Assembly (NCBI GenBank): GCA_036387135.1 | Contig: DASVUH010000049.1 | Coordinates: 29,207-93,206 of the forward strand | From: JALZCH01 sp036387135 | Lineage (GTDB): Bacteria; Acidobacteriota; Blastocatellia; Pyrinomonadales; Pyrinomonadaceae | Reading direction: 5' to 3' | DNA: 64,000 bases | In this document: positions 34,017-42,187 of the stretch, in pieces | Layout: every line of letters begins with the position of its first letter | Numbering within the stretch: the first letter of the stretch is position 1 | The notes under the pieces: generated by a model | The model's database searches: none | The model's input: the letters and a program-made list of their open reading frames with translations, nothing else | Told to the model about the DNA's origin: nothing | Translations under genes and position numbers: made by a program

Positions 34017-34544
34017 TTATGGTCTCGGCGGAAATACGCCCTGCATAGCGATGCAGAAATTAAGCGTTAATGACGGCATCATATTGTTATGCGGAAGGCT
34101 GCCGCCGGACGGCAGCGTCGCCGTCTGATTCATCTGACCGGTCGGTTGGGCGCCCGCCGGAGAATACGGTCTCGAATTTGTGCGAGCGGCAGCATTCGCG
34201 ACCGGTGTTGACAGCGGCGGCACGTTGCCGGTCGGTCGACCATTCATTGAATGAGTGTGAATAGGCATTTCCGAGACGAGCAGCGTCACGGTTTGGCTAC
34301 CGCCCGTTTCGCCCAAGTCATGGAGCGAAAGCCCCGATCCTTGTCCCGGATGCATCGGAACGCTGCCTTGTAGATCAGGCAAAGCGAAAGTTGATTTGCC
34401 ATCGCCGCCATAAGTTGTGCCGAGCAGCGCAAAAAGCGCGGTGTTTTGCGAGATCGGTATCAATTGACCGTCGCAAAAAGCCCATCCTTTGGGCGCAAAG
34501 GTAAAGGGAAAGATTCTGATTTCAGCGACAAAAGGGTCTGCCAT
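34017..34544 (-). CDS. Tail-collar domain protein (Microcystin-dependent-protein/Mdp-like), copy 3
   Basis: 175 residues from ATG 34544 (CAGGAGATAAAG upstream). The N-terminus MADPFVAEIRIFPF is followed by the phage tail-collar signature PKGWAFCDGQLIPISQNTAL then FALLGTTYGGDGKSTFALP and DLQGSVPMHPGQG. The middle (about 95-145) is variable and Pro/Thr/Asn-rich. The C-terminus ends TLNFCIAMQGVFPPRP. Tail-collar domains form trimeric fibre segments in phages; chromosomal copies of this COG4675-like type occur outside prophages and their role is unclear. It is the third of three tandem paralogues, about 20 nt after the previous one. Confidence 0.9.
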   Translation of the reverse strand: MADPFVAEIRIFPFTFAPKGWAFCDGQLIPISQNTALFALLGTTYGGDGKSTFALPDLQGSVPMHPGQGSGLSLHDLGETGGSQTVTLLVSEMPIHTHSMNGRPTGNVPPLSTPVANAAARTNSRPYSPAGAQPTGQMNQTATLPSGGSLPHNNMMPSLTLNFCIAMQGVFPPRP

Positions 34545-34564
34545 TACTTTATCTCCTGTAAAAT

Positions 34565-35077
34565 TTAATTTGGACTCGGGAAAATGCCTTGCAGGGCGAT
34601 GCAAAAGTTTAACACCAGATACGGTTGCTGGTTTGTGTGCGGCTGACTGCCTCCGGTGTTTGAAATTACGCCCGGATTCATTACATTATCGGCGTCGCCG
34701 GAAAAATACATGGTTGAATTGTCAACCGTATGAGCATAGAAAGCTCCCACAGGACCAGTCTCGTTGCTGTCAACCGCGCCCTCGACGGCGTTGACCGGAT
34801 GATTATGCTTCGGCATTTCCTGCATTGTTACGGTATGAGCTTCTTCGCCGAAGGCTTCGCCGAGCGAAAAGCCGCCGCCGACGTGGAGCGGAACGCGTCC
34901 CTGCAAATTCGGCAAGGCGAATGTCGTTTGCCCGTTTCCTCCGTAGGTCGTTCCGAGCAATGAGAAAAGCGCTTGATTTTGGTTGATGGGCATAAATTGC
35001 CCGTTGCAAAACGCCCAGCCTTTGGGCGGGAAGTTAAAACTAAAAATTCTGATTTCTGACAAAAAAGGTTCAGCCAT
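34565..35077 (-). CDS. Tail-collar domain protein (Mdp-like), copy 2
   Basis: 170 residues from ATG 35077 (CAAGGAGAAATTT upstream). It begins MAEPFLSEIRIFSFNFPPKG and has FCNGQFMPINQNQALFSLLG, then TTYGGNGQTTFALPNLQGRV. The central part (about 75-140) is unlike the other copies. The C-terminus NQQPYLVLNFCIALQGIFPS closely matches copies 1 and 3. No signal peptide is present, so it is cytoplasmic or secreted by a non-Sec route. The three copies sit in one strand with strong ribosome-binding sites and are likely co-expressed. Confidence 0.9.
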   Translation of the reverse strand: MAEPFLSEIRIFSFNFPPKGWAFCNGQFMPINQNQALFSLLGTTYGGNGQTTFALPNLQGRVPLHVGGGFSLGEAFGEEAHTVTMQEMPKHNHPVNAVEGAVDSNETGPVGAFYAHTVDNSTMYFSGDADNVMNPGVISNTGGSQPHTNQQPYLVLNFCIALQGIFPSPN

Positions 35078-35133
35078 AAATTTCTCCTTGTTGAGATTGA
35101 ACAAAACGCATTGAATAAACGTGTCTCTTCGCT

Positions 35134-35652
35134 TTAACTCGGGGACGGGAAAATCCCGAACAGCGAAATGATAAAGTTGATGCACAAATACGGTTGAAAA
35201 TTGGTGTGCGGCTGGCTTCCGCCGACCGGGACAACAGCCGCCGCATTCATCGGTTGCGAGGGCGGCATCAAGCCGTAAGCGTTTGCCGGGATGCTAACCG
35301 CAGGCAAGCCGCCGATTGGAGACGCACTGTTGCCGTCCGTGCCTTTACACCCTGCCGGATGATTATGAACCGGTATTTGCTGCGAGGTTAAAGTCACTTC
35401 TTCAACGCCTGCCATCTGAGCGAGCGGGTATGTCGTACCGGACGACGCATTGCCGAAATGAATCGGAATCCTGCCTTGCAGATCGGGCAAGTTGAAAGTT
35501 GATTCTCCGTCGCCGCCGTAAGTCGTGCCGATTAGCTGAAAAAGGGCTTCGTTTTCCGAAATCGGAAGCTGCTGCCCTTCGCAAAACAGCCATCCAAGCG
35601 GGGGAAAGTTTCCCCCAAACATTCTGATTTCTCCAATATAGGGTTGTGCCAT
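35134..35652 (-). CDS. Tail-collar domain protein (Mdp-like), copy 1
   Basis: 172 residues; ATG 35652 follows GGAGAAAAATAAAGT. The N-terminal MAQPYIGEIRMFGGNFPPLG and FCEGQQLPISENEALFQLIG blocks define the tail-collar fold, with TTYGGDGESTFNLPDLQGRI next. It ends FQPYLCINFIISLFGIFPSP. It is the most divergent of the three. The conserved ends and divergent middles suggest a common trimerising scaffold with different tips. No phage structural gene is nearby, so this is not prophage debris. Confidence 0.9.
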   Translation of the reverse strand: MAQPYIGEIRMFGGNFPPLGWLFCEGQQLPISENEALFQLIGTTYGGDGESTFNLPDLQGRIPIHFGNASSGTTYPLAQMAGVEEVTLTSQQIPVHNHPAGCKGTDGNSASPIGGLPAVSIPANAYGLMPPSQPMNAAAVVPVGGSQPHTNFQPYLCINFIISLFGIFPSPS

Positions 35653-35731
35653 ACTTTATTTTTCTCCAAATAATCTGCCCGTCAGGAATGAAAACGGGCA
35701 GGTTGAAATGATTTGCGTCGCCGGTTGCCGG

Positions 35732-36244
35732 CTACGCGCTCAAGACCGGCGTTTTGGCTTCGGATTTTAAAGGGGCTGGTTTGTAGTCCCACAAAAAATA
35801 AATTCCGTGCCGGTCAATTTTTTGAAAACCGAGATTAATAAAAATTTCGGTTTTCGCATCCGAATCTTCAAGATACATCCGTACTGCTTTTTCGTCTCGC
35901 TCGCCTTTTTGCAGAATTTCTTTGATCAATTCGATAAAAATATCCTGATCGAAATGCTCCGGCAAAAACGCGAGATCAATGATTCTGATTTCATCGGCAA
36001 GCTCGGCTTGATAAAGTCTGCCGACAGAACGCTCGTTTAATTTTATTATCTCGAAAGAAGCATTCGGGTAACGCTCGCGATAATACCGAGCCTGAGCCTC
36101 AAACTGCATTTTTAGAAACGCTCGTTTCTGGTCATCACCCCACGGCACGATTGCCATTTCTGCGGCGCGGGTTGAAGCGTAAAGCTCAATTAGAAACGGT
36201 TCGTCCGATTCTGTAACTGAAAATAAAACTGGAAATGCCGACAT
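35732..36244 (-). CDS. GNAT-fold protein with a degenerate acetyl-CoA loop
   Basis: 170 residues. It aligns by eye with the GNAT at 37337-37825: FLIELYASTRAAEMAIVPWG against FLEAVYADSRRDELAPFGWS, then LKMQFEAQARYYRERYPNAS against FKMQFQMQSRAYQMQFPDAD, and the following strand ending VGRLYQ against VGRMIV. The acetyl-CoA pyrophosphate loop, which is RGRGIG in the partner, is FDQDIF here. The C-terminal FINLGFQKIDRHGIYFLWDY keeps the GNAT beta-strand pattern. It may be a regulatory or binding-only paralogue. It lies directly upstream of the three tail-collar genes and probably belongs to their transcription unit. Confidence 0.75.
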   Translation of the reverse strand: MSAFPVLFSVTESDEPFLIELYASTRAAEMAIVPWGDDQKRAFLKMQFEAQARYYRERYPNASFEIIKLNERSVGRLYQAELADEIRIIDLAFLPEHFDQDIFIELIKEILQKGERDEKAVRMYLEDSDAKTEIFINLGFQKIDRHGIYFLWDYKPAPLKSEAKTPVLSA

Positions 36245-36437
36245 TAAACTTGCCTTTTTTATCGGTAGTAATCGAACTGAACTGCTTTAGGATTTGCTAC
36301 GAGTAAGCGGAAACTACTTTATAACGGTTCGGAACAAATTGCAAGCGCAGGACTTGCAATTTTTAAATATTAACTATAGTCTCATTCTCGGCAACCCACC
36401 TGCTGATATTTTGCGCAAAGCAATTTCTATTAATCCA

Positions 36438-36911
36438 ATGAACACAACCAGAAGAAACTTTATAAAGGCTACGGCTATTGCTGCGGTTTTCGCCGGAACC
36501 GATTTGTTCGCGTCGCTCGTTTCGGCGGCGGAAACAAGTCACGACCCTTTAGCTCAAATTCCGGGCGAAATTCTCGCCGATCCGTTTTATTTTTTTACGG
36601 CGGAAGATTTCAAAAAACGTATCGGAGCTAATTTTTCGCTGATCCGCGGAAACGGCGCGACTACCGCCCAACTGTACAAAGTTACGCAATCCGTCAAACC
36701 GAGCGGAAATACTCAAAACTCCGCCGCCACTTCGACTCGAACGGTAACTAAGGAAACGTTTACGCTTACGTTTCGTGTTCCGGCAGGTAATTTTTCCCAG
36801 ACGACTTATCAGCTCTGGCATCCGAATCTTGGACAATTCAATTTATTTTTAGTTCCGGGCGCGAAAGCGAGCGGTATGATGCTGCTTCACGCCGTCATCA
36901 ACCGCATTTAG
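36438..36911 (+). CDS. DUF6916-like protein with a Tat-type signal
   Basis: 157 residues from ATG 36438, chosen because it begins MNTTRRNFIKATAIAAVFAG, a twin-arginine-type signal (RRNFIK); upstream reading adds only unstructured sequence. The mature part, FYFFTAEDFKKRIGANFSLI, then ETFTLTFRVPAG, TTYQLWHPNLGQFNLFLVPG and LHAVINRI, matches the small DUF6916 beta domain also present in the gene at 36951-37253. No enzyme motif is visible. It is the only plus-strand gene in a minus-strand cluster. A role at the cell surface with the tail-collar proteins is inferred from position. Confidence 0.72.
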   Translation: MNTTRRNFIKATAIAAVFAGTDLFASLVSAAETSHDPLAQIPGEILADPFYFFTAEDFKKRIGANFSLIRGNGATTAQLYKVTQSVKPSGNTQNSAATSTRTVTKETFTLTFRVPAGNFSQTTYQLWHPNLGQFNLFLVPGAKASGMMLLHAVINRI

Positions 36912-36950
36912 AGTTAAAAAGCAAATGCCGCGCGTTTAATCGCCCGATTT

Positions 36951-37253
36951 TCAGCCCGTCTCATTCAATAAATTAAAAACAGCTTCGTATTTGTAGCCCT
37001 CAGCTTCAAGCGCCGTCGGAACGATGAAAAGCACCATCGCGCCCAGCCGTTCGTGTTTTATCGAATAACTTCCTTGTGGCAGCATAAATTTTTTATCTCC
37101 GCGAAAAAACAAAGAGAAAAAAGTCTGGCTCGCCGTCACCGTCGGCTTGGTAATTTCAATCAATTCAAGCTCAAACGGTTCAGCCGCTTCGGTCAAAGCG
37201 AATTTTGTATTTAATTGTCCAACTAAAATTTCGTAATTTAAAACTTCCGACAT
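36951..37253 (-). CDS. DUF6916-like small protein
   Basis: 100 residues, no signal peptide. The pattern LVGQLNTKFALTEAAEPFEL, TFFSLFFRGDKKFMLPQG, SIKHERLGAMVLFIVPTAL and YKYEAVFNLL matches the DUF6916-type beta domain of the Tat-dependent relative at 36438-36911, here in a cytoplasmic form. Function unknown. It is on the minus strand, between a GNAT gene and a convergent DUF6916 gene. Having one exported and one cytoplasmic version side by side is suggestive but unexplained. Confidence 0.78.
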   Translation of the reverse strand: MSEVLNYEILVGQLNTKFALTEAAEPFELELIEITKPTVTASQTFFSLFFRGDKKFMLPQGSYSIKHERLGAMVLFIVPTALEAEGYKYEAVFNLLNETG

Positions 37254-37298
37254 CTTTCCCGCTCCAATAATTTATCAACTTAGCTCTGCATTATCCCA

Positions 37299-37314
37299 AT
37301 CTCAAATTTGAGAT
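37299..37314. other. 16-bp perfect palindrome ATCTCAAATTTGAGAT
   Basis: The 16 bases are their own reverse complement and lie in the 83-nt gap between the genes at 36951 and 37337. It could be a dimeric protein-binding site or a trace of the ATTTGAG repeat word seen at 11587-11640. Confidence 0.4.
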
Positions 37315-37336
37315 CAAAATTCTGATAAAGCCCGCC

Positions 37337-37825
37337 TTAGAAATTGCGCCACTGCATCGTAAAATGCAAATCCGATTCTTGGACGACGACCAAACCGAGC
37401 CGCTCGTAAAGCCGTTTGGCACCTGCGTTTGTTTTTAAAACGCGCAAAGATAAAACCCGATCAGAACCGGCTTCGGTTTTCAGTCGTTCGAGCAAAAGCG
37501 TACCGATTCCGCGACCGCGAAATTCCGCCAGCAGCGAAACGTCAACTAATCGAATCTCTTTTTCGCAGCGCTGCACAATCATCCGTCCGACTTGTTCGCC
37601 GCCAAGTTCGACAATGTGATAATCGGCATCGGGAAACTGCATTTGATACGCGCGGCTCTGCATCTGAAACTGCATTTTGAAAAAAGCGTTTTCCTGCTCG
37701 CGGCTCCAGCCAAACGGGGCAAGCTCGTCTCTCCGCGAATCGGCGTAAACCGCTTCCAAAAACATCTCGTCCGCCGTTTCCGCGCGGCGAATTGAGAGAT
37801 TTAGTCCATTTGTTTCTTCTTTCAT
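37337..37825 (-). CDS. GNAT family N-acetyltransferase
   Basis: 162 residues from ATG 37825, one base after the stop of the PhyH gene, which implies translational coupling. GNAT motif A is complete: VDVSLLAEFRGRGIGTLLLE with the R/G-x-x-G-x-G loop. The C-terminal LRVLKTNAGAKRLYERLGLV is typical motif B. Family members transfer an acetyl group from acetyl-CoA to an amine. The substrate is unknown; the adjacent PhyH and tail-collar genes leave a small molecule or a protein tip as options. Its N-terminal half is clearly related to the degenerate GNAT at 35732-36244. Confidence 0.88.
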   Translation of the reverse strand: MKEETNGLNLSIRRAETADEMFLEAVYADSRRDELAPFGWSREQENAFFKMQFQMQSRAYQMQFPDADYHIVELGGEQVGRMIVQRCEKEIRLVDVSLLAEFRGRGIGTLLLERLKTEAGSDRVLSLRVLKTNAGAKRLYERLGLVVVQESDLHFTMQWRNF

Positions 37826-37826
37826 C

Positions 37827-38684
37827 TTACGGAAATAACAAGGGGAAAAATTGTCCCTGCATTTTCTCGCCCTTTTTGACGGGCGGAACACCTGCAAGCG
37901 GCGGCTCGTCCGAATCCGATTTTACGCCGTCGCGGAAAACGTTGATGACGACGGCTCTGCGCGGGTGGGCGGAAAAATTCTCGAACGAGCCGTGAACCAA
38001 AAGCGGATGATGAAAGCTCGCTTCGCCCGCTTTTAATTCCACCGCGACGGGTTGAAAATTTTCTTTCTGTTCTTCGTCGAGAACCGTTTGAATCGCATTC
38101 ATATCTCCGGCGAGACCCGTGACGGGAAGCAGATTCCATTTGTGGCTGCCGGGAACGTAACGAAGACAGCCGTTTTCGGATGTCGAATCGTCCAAACCGA
38201 TCCAGCAGGTCAAATGCGCGATTGGCACGGTGCGAGTCCAATAAGAATAATCCTGATGCCAGGCGACGACACCGCCGTAGCGAGCCGGTTTGACAAAAAG
38301 CTGGTCGTGCCAGAAACGCACCGCGCCGTTTAATAATTGCGAAGCCGGAACGCAAAAACCTCGATGCCAGAGCAAATCGTGAAACGCTTTGGAAATTCGC
38401 CAGGCGCCGAGCGCGTGAAAAAGCGTTTTTGATTTGTCGGCTGATTCGTTGAGATTGAATTCATACCAAAGCGAATTTTCCTCTTGCTCCGGTCGCATCA
38501 ATTCTGACAATTCATTTCTGAGAAATTCAATCTGCTCGTCGTTTAAAATTTTAACGCCCGTGAGATAGCCGTTTTCGTTAAAGAAACTGATTTGCTCATC
38601 CGAAAGGCGGAAATCGGCAGATTCAGCGTTTTTCGTAAAAACGTCGGTCAGCGGGCGATGGCAATTTGATAAATCGGCAAACAT
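37827..38684 (-). CDS. Phytanoyl-CoA dioxygenase (PhyH) family protein
   Basis: 285 residues. This is an Fe(II)/2-oxoglutarate-dependent double-stranded beta-helix protein. The metal triad is visible as H143-x-D145 (AWHQDYSYW) and H231 (PLLVHGSFENFS), followed by R242/R243 as the likely 2-oxoglutarate salt-bridge residue. Other landmarks are the N-terminal FFNENGYLTGVKILND and the ENGCLRYVPGSHKW segment. Family members hydroxylate lipids, amino acids or antibiotics, so the substrate cannot be named. It is the first gene of a tight pair with the GNAT (1-nt gap). A shared modification pathway is inferred. Confidence 0.9.
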   Translation of the reverse strand: MFADLSNCHRPLTDVFTKNAESADFRLSDEQISFFNENGYLTGVKILNDEQIEFLRNELSELMRPEQEENSLWYEFNLNESADKSKTLFHALGAWRISKAFHDLLWHRGFCVPASQLLNGAVRFWHDQLFVKPARYGGVVAWHQDYSYWTRTVPIAHLTCWIGLDDSTSENGCLRYVPGSHKWNLLPVTGLAGDMNAIQTVLDEEQKENFQPVAVELKAGEASFHHPLLVHGSFENFSAHPRRAVVINVFRDGVKSDSDEPPLAGVPPVKKGEKMQGQFFPLLFP

Positions 38685-38688
38685 AAGA

Positions 38689-38719
38689 GAAAAAGGCGCG
38701 TAAAATTTTTTACGCGCCT
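38689..38719 (-). terminator. Rho-independent terminator of the S9 peptidase gene
   Basis: On the minus strand, AGGCGCGTAAA pairs over 11 bp around a 4-nt loop and is followed by TTTTTCTC. It lies 8 nt after the peptidase stop codon at 38727. Confidence 0.85.
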
Positions 38720-38726
38720 CAAAAAT

Positions 38727-41150
38727 TTATTGTTTGTCGGTTGTCGCTATTTGTCTTCGCGGCTGAGCGTTTTTGACGTATTTGTCAAACCACGAAATCA
38801 TTTCGTACAAAGTGTGTTCGGTTGATTCCTTCGCCGCATAGCCGTGCGATTCGAGCGGCAACATCACGAGCCGCGCCGTTCCGCCGTTGCCGCGAATCGC
38901 GGCGAAAAGGCGTTCGGATTGAATCGGGAAAGTGCCTTGATTGTTGTCGGCTTCGCCGTGAATCAAAAGAATCGGCTCGTTGATTTTGTTCGCGACAAAA
39001 AACGGCGAAACATCCGTGTAAATTTTGGTCGCTTCCCAGAAATTACGAACTTCGTCCTGAAAACCGAACGGCGTCAGCGTCCGGTTGTATGCGCCCGAAC
39101 GAGCGATTCCGGCGCGGAACAAATCGGAATGCGCGAGCAGATTCGCCGTCATAAACGCGCCGTAGCTGTGTCCGCCGACTCCGACTCGTTCCGAGTCTGT
39201 GACGCCCATTTCGACCGCTTTATCAATCGCGGCGCGCGCCGAATCAACGATTTGCTGAATAAAAGTGTCGTTTTTCTTTTCCGGCGTTCCGACTACAGGC
39301 ATTGATGTGTTGTCCAGAACCGCATAACCCTGAAGCAAAAAGAAAAGGTGCGAATAACCGCCGATGTTTGTAAAGCGGTTAGTCGAACCGGAAACCTGTC
39401 CGGCTACGCTTGCGTCCGTAAAACTTTCGGGATAAGCCCAAACGACGGTCGGAAGCCGCGTACCTTCTTTGTAATTAGGCGGCAGATAAAGCGTAAACGA
39501 CAAATCAACGCCGTCGGCGCGTTTGTATTGCACAAGCTGTTTTTTGATTCCGCGAAGTTGCGGCGTCGGATCTGCGAAATTGGTCAGCGGACGCGGCGCG
39601 ATTTTTTTGATTGCGTCGTTCAAAAATAAATTCGGCGGAGCGGTTACGGTTTCCGCGCGGCTGATAAACTGCGATCCGTCGTCGCTCATCAGCGCGACAA
39701 AACTTTCATATTCACCGTCGCCCGAACGAAAGATTTCCTGAGTTTCTTTTGTTTTCAAATTCATTCGCCGCAAAAACGGGCGGTCGCCCTGGCGCGTCGC
39801 ACCTGTGCCGGTCAGGAAAATTTCGTCGCCGTTTTGATGAATGACGCTGAAACCGTTCGGCAAGCGTTTGGTAACGGGCGTTCCGATGTCGTTGTAGCGG
39901 TCGGCGACGTTTAAATCCGAAATCAATTGCGGAGTTCCGGGATTGCGGTAATCCAGACTGAAAATCCGGCGGCGGCGCGTGTCGCGGTTATAATCGAAAA
40001 ACAACATCAAACCGTCGCTCGCGCCGAATTGTCTGCCTTGCGAGCGATGCTCGGTTTTAACGATTTCGACCGGCTGCGAATTAAAAGGCGCGGCGAGTTT
40101 TAGCATTTTATCGCGGAACGGGACTTTTTCTTTCGGATTTCCGCCGTCGAGCGCTTCAACCCAAATAAGCGTCGCGTTTTCGGTCGGAATCCAGCCGAAA
40201 CTGCGCGGTCCGGTCGGAACGCCTTCGACCGGAATCTGGTCTTGTAGCGGCAGGCTCGCCAATTTGTGAACCGTTTTGCCGTTTAAATCCCAAACTTCTA
40301 CCTCTCTCGGAAAACGATTTGCCGGAAAAAGGTACGAAAAAGGTCGTTGGATTCTGGCAACTAAAATGTGTTGTCCGTCGGGCGAATTTTGCGCGTCATC
40401 AAAAATCCCGGGCTGCCCGATTTCTCGAATTTTCCCGTCAACGCCGACAACGGCAAGCTGCGAAGTCGCGTAATATTCAAACAATCGCTCGTCGTTCGGA
40501 TTTTTGAGCAAATCCTGAAACGTCTGCACCGCGCCCGCTTTGCCCGAAGTTTCCTGAATACTCGGTTCATTAGGTGTGACGTTTTGATAACCCGGAGCCG
40601 CGCCGCGCGTTTTCGGTACTAAATTTACCAGCAAACTTTTTTGATCAGGCATCCAGTAAAAATTGCCGAAAGCCGTATTGACCAGCGCGTTTTTTACTTT
40701 GTTGGCTTTTCCGGTGGCGGTTTCGATAATCCACAATTCAACCGCGCTCGGCGTCAGATTTCCGGCGGCAATATATCTTCCGTCCGCGCTCCATTGCGGC
40801 GAAATCATTTGCGCGTTCGGCGGCAGATTAACGGGCGTTTGTTTGCCGTCGGAGATGTTTTGCAAAGTTAATTTGACGAAATACTGCGTGCGATGCTGCG
40901 CCGTGTTGTTTGGATTGATTCTGAGACCGGCGAGGCGGAGCATCGGCTGCGCGAGTTCTGAAATCGGCGGATAACGAAGCGGTTCGGCGATTAGAATTTT
41001 ATCGCGCGCCGGGCTGATTAAAGTCGCCGGAATTGCCGGAGCGTTTAAAACGTCCATAATGTCTTTCGGCGGTTTTTGATAAGAGCCTTGCGCGAGTGCT
41101 GCGGTTGAGCTGACGAAGAGAACGAACAAAATCAAACAAAGTTTTCTCAT
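38727..41150 (-). CDS. Secreted S9 (prolyl oligopeptidase) family peptidase
   Basis: 807 residues; signal peptide about 1-20 (LFVLFVSSTAALAQG). Residues about 60-520 form the beta-propeller region with repeating 'SADGRYIAAGN, SPDGQHILVARI, SDDGSQFISR' blades. The C-terminal alpha/beta-hydrolase domain has the nucleophile S662 in GGHSYGAFM, an Asp in IHGEADNNQG and a His in LESHGYAAKES. It probably cleaves short peptides in the periplasm or outside the cell. It is a well-known acidobacterial type, close to the glutamyl/dipeptidyl peptidase group. It has its own terminator and is not clearly part of the adjacent PhyH unit. Confidence 0.92.
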   Translation of the reverse strand: MRKLCLILFVLFVSSTAALAQGSYQKPPKDIMDVLNAPAIPATLISPARDKILIAEPLRYPPISELAQPMLRLAGLRINPNNTAQHRTQYFVKLTLQNISDGKQTPVNLPPNAQMISPQWSADGRYIAAGNLTPSAVELWIIETATGKANKVKNALVNTAFGNFYWMPDQKSLLVNLVPKTRGAAPGYQNVTPNEPSIQETSGKAGAVQTFQDLLKNPNDERLFEYYATSQLAVVGVDGKIREIGQPGIFDDAQNSPDGQHILVARIQRPFSYLFPANRFPREVEVWDLNGKTVHKLASLPLQDQIPVEGVPTGPRSFGWIPTENATLIWVEALDGGNPKEKVPFRDKMLKLAAPFNSQPVEIVKTEHRSQGRQFGASDGLMLFFDYNRDTRRRRIFSLDYRNPGTPQLISDLNVADRYNDIGTPVTKRLPNGFSVIHQNGDEIFLTGTGATRQGDRPFLRRMNLKTKETQEIFRSGDGEYESFVALMSDDGSQFISRAETVTAPPNLFLNDAIKKIAPRPLTNFADPTPQLRGIKKQLVQYKRADGVDLSFTLYLPPNYKEGTRLPTVVWAYPESFTDASVAGQVSGSTNRFTNIGGYSHLFFLLQGYAVLDNTSMPVVGTPEKKNDTFIQQIVDSARAAIDKAVEMGVTDSERVGVGGHSYGAFMTANLLAHSDLFRAGIARSGAYNRTLTPFGFQDEVRNFWEATKIYTDVSPFFVANKINEPILLIHGEADNNQGTFPIQSERLFAAIRGNGGTARLVMLPLESHGYAAKESTEHTLYEMISWFDKYVKNAQPRRQIATTDKQ

Positions 41151-41233
41151 TTTTTTGTCTCACGGAAATCTGGAAAGTTGTAAGTTAGAAGTCTAACAAA
41201 AACTTACAAAAAAATGGAAGAAAACAAAACGCG

Positions 41234-41281
41234 AAAGCGGAGCCGGATCACATTCCGCAGAATGTAAATCGGCTCCGCTTT
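41234..41281. terminator. Long hairpin downstream of 41300-41707
   Basis: AAAGCGGAGCCG (41234-41245) pairs with 41270-41281 over 12 bp. A second 6-bp stem (ACATTC/GAATGT) forms inside. It has T-rich sequence on the plus side (CTTTTTATA) and GTTTTGTTTT on the minus side. Confidence 0.75.
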
Positions 41282-41299
41282 TTATAAAAAAAAAACGCG

Positions 41300-41707
41300 T
41301 TATTGAATCGAAACGCTCAATTTGAAATTTATGGTTTCGCCGCGGCGGGCTTGTGCGCGAGGCATCAACACGCGAATCGCATAATCGCCCGAAGCTGGCA
41401 ATTCGCCAGTCCATTCCCGAACCTGCACGGCGTCCATTCCGAGATTGCCGCCGTCGGGCATCATAATCGCAAATTCGGCGGACGAACTGCCGGTTAAAAT
41501 GACGCTCATCATTTGACCCGCGCGAGCGCCGACAATGTAATCAATGTATTTGTAGCCTTTGACCGAACCGGAAACATTTGCCCCGGACTCGCCGCGAGCG
41601 AATCTGACGCGCTGTTTTGTTTGCGCGGCGGCGCTGTCAGCCGAAAATAAAAACAGGAGCGCCAAAATTGAAATACCAAAAAAAGCCATTAATTTTTCCA
41701 TTTTCAT
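41300..41707 (-). CDS. Small exported beta-rich protein
   Basis: 135 residues, start at M1 or M3. The signal peptide is about 1-28 (ILALLFLFSADSAAAQ). The mature part KQRVRFARGESGANVSGSVK, then YIDYIVGARAGQMMSVILTG, FAIMMPDGGNLG and GDYAIRVLMPRAQARRGETI follows the pattern of bacterial pre-peptidase C-terminal or lysozyme-inhibitor-like beta domains. No catalytic residues. It has its own hairpin at 41234-41281. Function unassigned; an inhibitor or adhesion role is possible. Confidence 0.75.
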   Translation of the reverse strand: MKMEKLMAFFGISILALLFLFSADSAAAQTKQRVRFARGESGANVSGSVKGYKYIDYIVGARAGQMMSVILTGSSSAEFAIMMPDGGNLGMDAVQVREWTGELPASGDYAIRVLMPRAQARRGETINFKLSVSIQ

Positions 41708-41767
41708 TCGTCAAATTCGCGTTAATGATTTCTTAATTGTAAACGCGGGAATTTTCGGCGAAAAGTA

Positions 41768-42187
41768 TCAATCCAAAACAAGCGGCGGTTTATTATAACG
41801 CTCGCGTAATTTATTAATGGCGTCGCGAATTGCGGGACGTTGAATGATTCTGGCTTCGAGCGGGCGTTTTCCCGGAATATCGAGCATAATCAGCCCAAGC
41901 AAAATCGTGAGCAAACCCTGTCCGGGACCGATCAGCATCACGATTCCTAAAGCGATCAATATGACGCCCAGTAAATTTTTCGCAATCACTGCGCCCCAAC
42001 GCACAAACCAAGAACTGTTGGGTAGAAAGTCTTGTTGATAATGTGTGCTGAAATAATTCGCCGGCAGTTTTATCATTACCAGCGCGATTGTTATCAAACT
42101 AATTGCGAGCGAAAACAGAAATAATCCGACCCCAAACAAAATTCTCATCCAAGTCAAAGATTCCCAAAATTGAGATAACCACTCCAT
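41768..42187 (-). CDS. PGPGW-type transmembrane protein
   Basis: 139 residues with about three membrane helices: ILFGVGLFLFSLAISLITIA (about 15-38), a second near 75-95 and LIGPGQGLLTILLGLIMLDI (about 84-105). The IGPGQG block fits the PGPGW family. No function is established for the family. Its ATG overlaps the stop codon of the beta-lactamase-like gene by one base (TAATG), so the two are translationally coupled. Confidence 0.8.
   Translation of the reverse strand: MEWLSQFWESLTWMRILFGVGLFLFSLAISLITIALVMIKLPANYFSTHYQQDFLPNSSWFVRWGAVIAKNLLGVILIALGIVMLIGPGQGLLTILLGLIMLDIPGKRPLEARIIQRPAIRDAINKLRERYNKPPLVLD

Noticed and set aside
34017..35652. Tail-collar genes considered as prophage remnants.
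   Set aside because: No capsid, terminase, portal, integrase or lysis genes surround them, and each has a strong ribosome-binding site.
41193..41414. A 73-residue minus-strand frame after the small exported protein gene.
   Set aside because: It runs across the long hairpin at 41234-41281 and into the 3' end of the real gene in another frame.
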